From Nitrospira sp. (lineage in GTDB: Bacteria > Nitrospirota > Nitrospiria > Nitrospirales > Nitrospiraceae), in assembly GCA_024760525.1 (NCBI GenBank), contig CP060499.1:1736001-1800000 (forward strand): 64,000 nucleotides of DNA. Direction: 5' to 3'. Of the stretch, positions 59,530-64,000 are shown in pieces (the stretch's first letter is position 1; each line of letters opens with the position of its first letter). The notes under the pieces were generated by a model. The model worked only from the letters and a program-made list of their open reading frames with translations, was not told the DNA's origin and did no database searches. The position numbers and the translations under genes are program-made.

Positions 59530-60126
59530 ATGAACCGTGTTCTGGAAGTGTGGCGAGAGATCGGAGCGGAGTCGCTCAACCTGCCAAATCTGTTAACTCT
59601 CGTCCGCATTCTCTTAATCCCGGCCTTCATCATTCTCTTCGTCAATCCCACGCCGGATCAGTCGCTGGCGGCAGCCATCATCTTCACCGTCGCGGCGGTG
59701 ACCGATTGGCTGGATGGTTTTATCGCCAGACGAACCGGGCAAGTGACGAAGCTCGGCAAGCTGCTCGATCCCATCGCGGACAAGCTCCTGGTGTTGTCGG
59801 CCCTGATTCTCCTCATGAACGTGGACCGGGTCAGCGCCTTGGTGGTGTTGCTGATCATCGCGCGGGAAGTCGCGGTCACGGGAATCCGAGCTATTGCGGC
59901 CGGAGAAGGGATGATCATCGCCGCGGAGACGACCGGCAAATACAAGATGGCCCTGCAAGTGGTGGCGATCATCATGCTGATTCTGGAAGGGACAGGGCTG
60001 GCTGAACTCGGCAATCTGCATTTGGCCGGCACCGTCACCTTGTACCTCTCGCTGGTGCTTGGCTATATCTCCGGCGGCCAGTATGTGTGGAGTTTCTGGA
60101 AGCAGGTCGTCGCTAAAGGATTGTAG
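59530..60126 (+). CDS. pgsA: CDP-diacylglycerol-glycerol-3-phosphate 3-phosphatidyltransferase
   Basis: A 198-residue membrane enzyme of the CDP-alcohol phosphatidyltransferase family. It shows DWLDGFIARRTGQVTKLGKL with LDPIADKLL, giving the D-G-x2-A-R-x8-G-x3-D-x3-D active site, and about five TM helices. It makes phosphatidylglycerol phosphate. TAGGAGACG precedes the ATG. It is flanked on both sides by the inverted-repeat elements. Confidence 0.95.
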   Translation: MNRVLEVWREIGAESLNLPNLLTLVRILLIPAFIILFVNPTPDQSLAAAIIFTVAAVTDWLDGFIARRTGQVTKLGKLLDPIADKLLVLSALILLMNVDRVSALVVLLIIAREVAVTGIRAIAAGEGMIIAAETTGKYKMALQVVAIIMLILEGTGLAELGNLHLAGTVTLYLSLVLGYISGGQYVWSFWKQVVAKGL

Positions 60127-60127
60127 T

Positions 60128-60294
60128 CAGGATGTTGAAACTAGACCCCAGCTTCGTTCTCGCATCGTTCAGACCCTCGACATACCCCGGCGGGAGTGAG
60201 CAGTTCCGGCTGCTCGGGGCGGGTGGGTGAGAAAGCCTATGCCTCGGCCCTTCACTCGCTGCGGCCTTGCTGGATGTCTCGTTTGAACATCCTG
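60128..60294. repeat. Intergenic inverted-repeat element, copy 2
   Basis: About 167 bp with inverted ends CAGGATGTTGAAAC (60128-60141) and GTTTGAACATCCTG (60281-60294; 13 of 14 match). It shares CGTTCTCGCATC, CTCGACATACC-like and CTCGCTGCGGCCTTGCTG blocks with copy 1, plus an internal GC-rich insert. It begins two bases after the pgsA stop. Confidence 0.75.
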
Positions 60295-60360
60295 TAATGC
60301 GTTAGATTTGACTCCTCCATCAGTTCTCGTCGGATTGACTGTCACCGGGACGGGCCTGAC

Positions 60361-61233
60361 ATGGGTTTGAAATGCCGGGCCGTTCGGAGAGCGCCGCTCG
60401 CACAACAGATCGGTGTCTGTACCTGTCTCTTCTTCCTCATCACAGCCTGTACAGAGAACGAAACGCCTCCTCAATTAGAGGCCTATGCGTATTCGAGCGC
60501 TCCGGCGGCGCTCCGATGTGAAGCGGGCGCCCGAGTTGGTCTCGTTGGTGCAACCGATGGCAAGGCTTCGACTGACGGTATTCGGTATATGGTGCGGACA
60601 CCCTCCAACTATGACGCGACCTTTGCGCATCCTCTCCTTATGGTTTACGCTCCGGCCGGACAAAGTCGTTGGGCGACGGAGCGGTTTACAGGCCTCACGA
60701 CAGCAGCCACCCGCGCCGGCTTCATCGTGGTCTATGCCGACCACCGGCAGTTGAATGTTTCGGCGATTGAACAAGCCGGGACGATCCCCGGCTCGGTGGC
60801 AAAGGAGTGGTGTGTCGACGAGAAGAAAGTGTTTGTGACCGGACACTCGGATGGCGGCACCGCTTCACTGGCGCTTGCCGTGCTCGATAAGACGAAGAGG
60901 ATTCCCGCCGCGATTGCGCCGAGCGCCGCAGGATGGACTGGAAAAGATCTCGAATCATTTCAGTGCCGAGATCCCATTCCGGTCATGATCCTGCACGGCA
61001 AGAACGACAGTTTGTTTCCCGGGTGGGGAGCTCAAACGTCAGCTTGGTGGGCGGGCTGCAATCGCTGCGATCTGAACCAGGCGAAAGCGGTCGAGGGCGG
61101 ATGTCGTGCGTATCAACACTGTGCGCAGGGAGGCGCGACACTCTACTGCGAAGGAGCCGGTGGGCATCGCGATTGGCCCAATCTGAATCGAGTCATGCTG
61201 GAATTCTTCACGCACCCGGAGAAGTTTCAGTGA
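60361..61233 (+). CDS. Lipoprotein poly(3-hydroxybutyrate) depolymerase-like esterase
   Basis: A 290-residue lipoprotein (signal ending LFFLITAC) of the alpha/beta-hydrolase LpqC/CE1-like group. It shows an oxyanion-type strand LLMVYAPAG, the nucleophile elbow VTGHSDGGTAS, PVMILHGKNDSLFP and a His in GGHRDWPN. Two cysteine pairs (WWAGCNRC and GGCRAYQHC) may form disulfides. Relatives cut polyesters or feruloyl esters; the substrate is unknown. It lies between two inverted-repeat elements. Confidence 0.87.
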   Translation: MGLKCRAVRRAPLAQQIGVCTCLFFLITACTENETPPQLEAYAYSSAPAALRCEAGARVGLVGATDGKASTDGIRYMVRTPSNYDATFAHPLLMVYAPAGQSRWATERFTGLTTAATRAGFIVVYADHRQLNVSAIEQAGTIPGSVAKEWCVDEKKVFVTGHSDGGTASLALAVLDKTKRIPAAIAPSAAGWTGKDLESFQCRDPIPVMILHGKNDSLFPGWGAQTSAWWAGCNRCDLNQAKAVEGGCRAYQHCAQGGATLYCEGAGGHRDWPNLNRVMLEFFTHPEKFQ

Positions 61234-61288
61234 TAGGCCGACGCTTGCGCTCGTCGCTAGAGACAAGGCGGTAACGCCGAGAGTTTGG

Positions 61289-61894
61289 ATGGACCACACA
61301 GGGCTGACCATAGGTCTCGCCATCGTCGGATATCTGTTGGGCGCAGTCCCGTTTGGAGTCGTCATCTCCAAAGCGATGGGCCTGCCGGATCCACGTACGG
61401 TCGGCAGCAGGAATGTCGGATTTACGAACGTGCTGCGTGTGTCAGGCAAGAAGCCCGGTATCCTGACCTTGCTCGGTGATATGGGCAAGGGGTGGGTGAT
61501 GGGTTTCTCGGCGACGCAAGTGCTTCAGGATGAATGGGCCATTTTGGTTGTCGCCCTTGCGCCGTTTCTCGGACACTTGTTTTCCCCGTTTCTAGGATTC
61601 AAAGGTGGAAAGGGAGTGGCGACCGCACTTGGTTCCGTTCTCGGTGTCGCGCCGCTGATCGGGTTGTTGCTGCTCCTGGCGTGGATTGGAGCCGTAGTTC
61701 TGTGGCGCTACTCCTCCGGCGGCGCACTCACCGCATTTGGACTCTTTCCTATTATCGCCGTGTTTCTCCGACCAACGACCGCTTTCCTATCGTTTGCTGT
61801 GCTCGTGACCGGACTCATCGTGATCAAGCACAAGGGCAATATTGAACGGTTGTGGAACGGGACGGAAAGCAAGATGGGGCAACGGAAGAATTAG
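61289..61894 (+). CDS. plsY: Acyl-phosphate:glycerol-3-phosphate acyltransferase
   Basis: A 201-residue inner-membrane enzyme with five TM segments. The family loop is GSRNVGFTNVLRVSGKKPG, in place of the common G-S-G-N-x-G-x-T-N-V-L-R, and GHLFSPFLGFKGGKGVATALG is the second signature. It starts phospholipid synthesis using acyl phosphate. It is functionally linked to pgsA upstream. Its stop codon is the first base of the next inverted-repeat element. Confidence 0.95.
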   Translation: MDHTGLTIGLAIVGYLLGAVPFGVVISKAMGLPDPRTVGSRNVGFTNVLRVSGKKPGILTLLGDMGKGWVMGFSATQVLQDEWAILVVALAPFLGHLFSPFLGFKGGKGVATALGSVLGVAPLIGLLLLLAWIGAVVLWRYSSGGALTAFGLFPIIAVFLRPTTAFLSFAVLVTGLIVIKHKGNIERLWNGTESKMGQRKN

Positions 61895-62037
61895 GGAGCA
61901 GCCAGGTTGTCCTTCTTGCTCGCCGAACGCGCGCCCTCAGAAGGACCTCGTTCGATGCGCGCAATTCTGGATTCAACCCGTCCGCCCTTGTGGGGAGGGG
62001 AGGCGAGCGAACAGTGAACGACAACCTGACCGCTCCC
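61894..62037. repeat. Intergenic inverted-repeat element after plsY
   Basis: 144 bp bounded by GGGAGCAGCCAGGTTGTC (61894-61911) and GACAACCTGACCGCTCCC (62020-62037), 16 of 18 matching as inverted copies. The interior (AACGCGCGCC, ATGCGCGCA) has further small palindromes. It has no protein-coding content and is a different family from the other two elements. Confidence 0.7.
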
Positions 62038-62137
62038 TTCTTGCTTTTGAGAGAAAGAACAACACAGTGCCTGTGAAGAAAATAGCGCAGTAGTAAGCTG
62101 GGAAGGCTGTTGCGCGGGGCTACCCGTGTGGAATGGG

Positions 62138-62353
62138 CTAAACAGCGATGGGAGTTAGGGAGAACACACGACCGTATTGTGCTGCTGTTGCGGTGTCTCC
62201 ATTTTTCAACGCATCACGCACATCATCAAGTTTGTATGCGTCTTCTACCGATAGGTAGGGAGACCACTCGTCATCAGTTACCAATAGTTCAACGTCGACT
62301 TCGGCAAGATATCGTCCTTCATGAATCAGCTTAGTTCGCGGTTGTTTCTTCAT
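62138..62353 (-). CDS. Small antitoxin-like protein (71 aa)
   Basis: A 71-residue acidic protein (MKKQPRTKLIHEGRYLAEV, DDEWSPYLSVEDAYKLDDV). I recall this short type as a widespread orphan protein of antitoxin-like size in cyanobacteria and Nitrospira. A GGAGACGC site precedes the ATG. No toxin-like gene is attached to it; it lies beside the DUF4160/DUF2442 pair. Function unknown. Confidence 0.65.
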   Translation of the reverse strand: MKKQPRTKLIHEGRYLAEVDVELLVTDDEWSPYLSVEDAYKLDDVRDALKNGDTATAAQYGRVFSLTPIAV

Positions 62354-62524
62354 GAGCGTCTCCTCATGAATCCGTCCTGCCGTTGGGGTCAGGATACTGG
62401 ATGAAGAAGCAAAGGTCAGTGCGTGATGGCCACAAGAATATAGAAGTAAGTGTTAGTGAACAGCGAGGGGTAAGGCTTTGCCAATGAGCCACACCACTTG
62501 TCGGCGTCGGTTTCGACCTTGAGG

Positions 62525-62785
62525 TCAGGCTGCTCCACGTTCAGTGCCGACGTCTGCGCTCTCGTACAGTTCCTCAGGCGCAATGTCCGCACCGTTCGGC
62601 CAAGCGACTGTCCAGCCGTCGAGAAAGAATCGACGAAAATACTTAATATTCTTCAACGGCTCAAAAATTGGTCCCTTTAAGTAGCGTCGGAAGTCGATCG
62701 TTTTCTCGGAGTTATCATCGAATGTCACACAAATCCTGTAGCCGCCTCGATATTCAGCCTTGGTCACACATGGGATCCTGTTCAT
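62525..62785 (-). CDS. DUF2442-family protein
   Basis: An 86-residue protein with the DUF2442 pattern: GGYRICVTFDDNSEKTIDFR, LKGPIFEPLKN, FRRFFLDGWTVAWPNGADI and APEELYE. ATG 62785 was chosen because GAGAGGAGAC lies just upstream. It follows the DUF4160 gene by 19 bp. This pairing is frequent on bacterial chromosomes and often described as toxin-antitoxin-like, without a proven activity here. Confidence 0.85.
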   Translation of the reverse strand: MNRIPCVTKAEYRGGYRICVTFDDNSEKTIDFRRYLKGPIFEPLKNIKYFRRFFLDGWTVAWPNGADIAPEELYESADVGTERGAA

Positions 62786-62804
62786 GACGTCTCCTCTCTC
62801 GCAA

Positions 62805-63065
62805 TTATCGTAACGGCTCAATCATTTCGAGCGGTTTGCCAGCCTTCATGCGCTGCCAGTTAGCGCGGAGCTCTGTTCCATGCGCTATCGCCCACTGCCT
62901 GATCAGTCGTCGAGCTGTCTTGGAACCAATGTAGCCGACTATCATCCGACCGGTGAAATCAAACTTGGCTCGTTGTCCCTGATATTCGGCATGAAAGTGC
63001 ATCGGCTCGTGCTCATTGTAGAACATCCTGATTATGATTCCGAAAAATATTGAGATTGCTGGCAT
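62805..63065 (-). CDS. DUF4160-family protein
   Basis: An 86-residue protein with the DUF4160 signature MPAISIFFGIIIRMFYNEHE, PMHFHAEYQGQRAKF and RRLIRQWAIAHGTELRANW. The conserved HFHAEY core is intact. It is the first gene of the pair with DUF2442 and most likely co-transcribed with it. Confidence 0.88.
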   Translation of the reverse strand: MPAISIFFGIIIRMFYNEHEPMHFHAEYQGQRAKFDFTGRMIVGYIGSKTARRLIRQWAIAHGTELRANWQRMKAGKPLEMIEPLR

Positions 63066-63204
63066 CCCGTTGTCCTATCGGAGTTTCTTGCCTTAGTCTA
63101 CCTAGAAAGTCGAGTGGCCAATGTATTTCGGCCAATATTTTCTTTGTGGCGGTTTATCCTAATAAGTCTTTCGGGTATTTATCAAGAATTGTCTCGTTCT
63201 TCGG

Positions 63205-63278
63205 AGGTTTGCCAGACACGACAGCTGATATTAAGCCAACCTTGCGGCTTGCGCGTAATCTATCGGAGCGCCGTATGG
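63205..63278 (+). pseudogene. 3' remnant of a HigB/RelE-like toxin gene
   Basis: Translation just before the antitoxin start reads TADIKPTLRLARNLSERR, matching the usual C-terminal end of phage-derived Gp49-like HigB toxins (a pattern of DI-x-A-LRLARNL). No toxin core is found upstream in any frame by eye, so only the 3' end survives. Confidence 0.45.
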
Positions 63279-63481
63279 GACGAACGACTACAACTCGCTT
63301 TGATGTCGCCGAGCATCTTCAAACACCGGAGGAAATGGCGGCATACCTAGAGGCATGTCTCGAAGAGGCTGATGGCGATGCGGCATTTATCGCCAAGGCC
63401 TTAGGCGATATCGCACGGGCTAAAGGGATGGCTTAGGTTGCACGTGACGCTGGTCTCTCTCGTGAAAACAGTAAAAGTTAA
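63275..63481 (+). pseudogene. HigA-like antitoxin gene interrupted by a nonsense codon
   Basis: From ATG 63275 the frame reads TRFDVAEHLQTPEEMAAYLE, FIAKALGDIARAKGMA, then TAG at 63434-63436. The same frame goes on as VARDAGLSREN, which is the expected continuation of addiction-module antidote proteins, where Q usually stands at the stop position. The frame then ends with TAA at 63479-63481, before the usual C-terminal helix. A C-to-T change (CAG to TAG) plus loss of the end explain this. Confidence 0.7.
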
Positions 63482-63497
63482 CATCTTTGTAGCCGTG

Positions 63498-63788
63498 TTA
63501 CCCTTGATAGGTCTGTGCATTCAATTTGATTTTCTGCGCCATGTTCCCGCCGGCCATCATTAGCGAAAGCGAAAGGGCCGAGCCCTGACTGAAATCGGCA
63601 GGAACCAGGTTTGAAACGCGGCCCTCCTCAATAAAGCCCCAGGCACGTCCCCATTTGTCTTTTTCGTGGCGGTCAAACACACCTATCGCGATTCCTCCGT
63701 TCTTTCGAATCAGTGAGAAGCATGGAACATCCGTGAGGCCGTCACCGACGAAGATCATTTGATCAAAGGGGACGCGGCATTTCTCCAA
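63498..63788 (-). pseudogene. 5'-truncated HAD-family hydrolase
   Basis: An open frame of 96 residues from TTG 63788, with an in-frame TAA directly upstream. It contains only the C-terminal HAD motif IV (IFVGDGLTDVPCFSL) and the cap-end helices; the motif I nucleophile (DxDxT) and motif II are missing. The remainder of the gene was lost, so an active enzyme is unlikely. Alternatively this is a short real ORF with a TTG start. Confidence 0.6.
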
Positions 63789-63872
63789 TTAGTCCCATTG
63801 AATTGACTCCCTTTGTCCCCCGTTCATATACTGCAACTCGCTTGTGGTTCCTGAAACAAGGTTGGAATACGC

Positions 63873-64000
63873 ATGAAGCAAGCTGTCGTCATCTGGCTTT
63901 TCGCGCTTAGCCTGGCAACACTGGCCGGGTGCTCGTCGAAAGAGCTGTATAAGACTGGTCAGGCTTGGCAGGAGAACCAGTGCTTCAGGATTGATGATAT
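63873..64000 (+). CDS. Lipoprotein, partial (runs off the window)
   Basis: From ATG 63873 the protein opens with a lipoprotein signal (VVIWLFALSLATLAGC) followed by SSKELYKTGQAWQENQCFRI. It continues past 64000. Similar short lipoproteins occur widely without a known role. Confidence 0.7.
   Translation, partial: MKQAVVIWLFALSLATLAGCSSKELYKTGQAWQENQCFRIDD

Noticed and set aside
63498..63788. Missing kdsC phosphatase
   Set aside because: The fragment has only a general HAD motif IV, lacks the nucleophile motif, and reads unlike KdsC.

Overview
The window is GC-rich and gene-dense, from a Gram-negative bacterium that makes lipopolysaccharide (kdsA, kdsB, kdsD and an hldE-type kinase) and has many lipoproteins and a probable outer-membrane barrel. 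The gene set and protein style are most like Nitrospira (phylum Nitrospirota): a HemQ-like chlorite-dismutase-superfamily protein, a cytochrome c/FTR1 fusion permease, a CorA-like protein with a long N-terminus, and the kdsB-pyrG-kdsA-kdsD order. This assignment is inference from recalled families, not from a search. No rRNA, tRNA or CRISPR array was found.

Layout. 1-5.8 kb: a large-subunit catalase (katE), a decayed ferritin-like pseudogene, two paralogous pairs of small exported proteins (one with 90-bp tandem repeats) and a CBS-domain protein. 6.1-13.6 kb: a cytochrome c-FTR1 iron permease, an SDR oxidoreductase, and a minus-strand run with a duplicated barrel-like protein, a lipoprotein, an exported OB-fold protein, two unknowns and a HemQ-like protein. 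13.7-19.1 kb: an unknown exported protein, cinA-thpR, two ankyrin proteins and a small exported protein.

19.18-21.74 kb is a complete IS1595-family insertion with 24-bp inverted ends and a perfect 8-bp target duplication (AAAAATGT). It carries three passenger genes besides the transposase: a coiled-coil/zinc-ribbon protein, a 37-aa protein and a DUF3800 protein. A -35 box sits inside each inverted repeat, so both ends appear to fire inward. Downstream is a housekeeping block: recA-recX-alaS-ruvX-mltG-deoC, then deoB and a RidA-like gene.

30.3-37.3 kb holds exported or membrane proteins: a five-unit IPT/TIG protein, a YCF48-like propeller, an unknown exported protein, a CorA-like channel and a lipoprotein esterase. 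37.4-48.7 kb is a pyrimidine operon: pyrR-pyrB-pyrC-DUF4149-carA-sppA-M48 protease-carB-greA-SAM hydrolase. Its leader has a consensus promoter, a PyrR-binding hairpin, a mutually exclusive antiterminator and a terminator. A 36-codon leader ORF runs through it and stops 2 nt before the pyrR ATG.

48.7-51.3 kb carries bioA-lhgO on the minus strand. From a consensus promoter at 51.44 kb runs lepA-lepB-hldE kinase-kdsB-pyrG-kdsA-kdsD, linking protein export to Kdo/heptose and CTP supply. pgsA, a depolymerase-like lipoprotein and plsY follow. Three inverted-repeat-bounded intergenic elements sit directly after the kdsD, pgsA and plsY stop codons. The last 2 kb is an accessory patch: a small antitoxin-like gene, a DUF4160/DUF2442 pair, a HigBA-like module broken by a nonsense codon, a truncated HAD gene, and the start of a lipoprotein gene that runs off the window.
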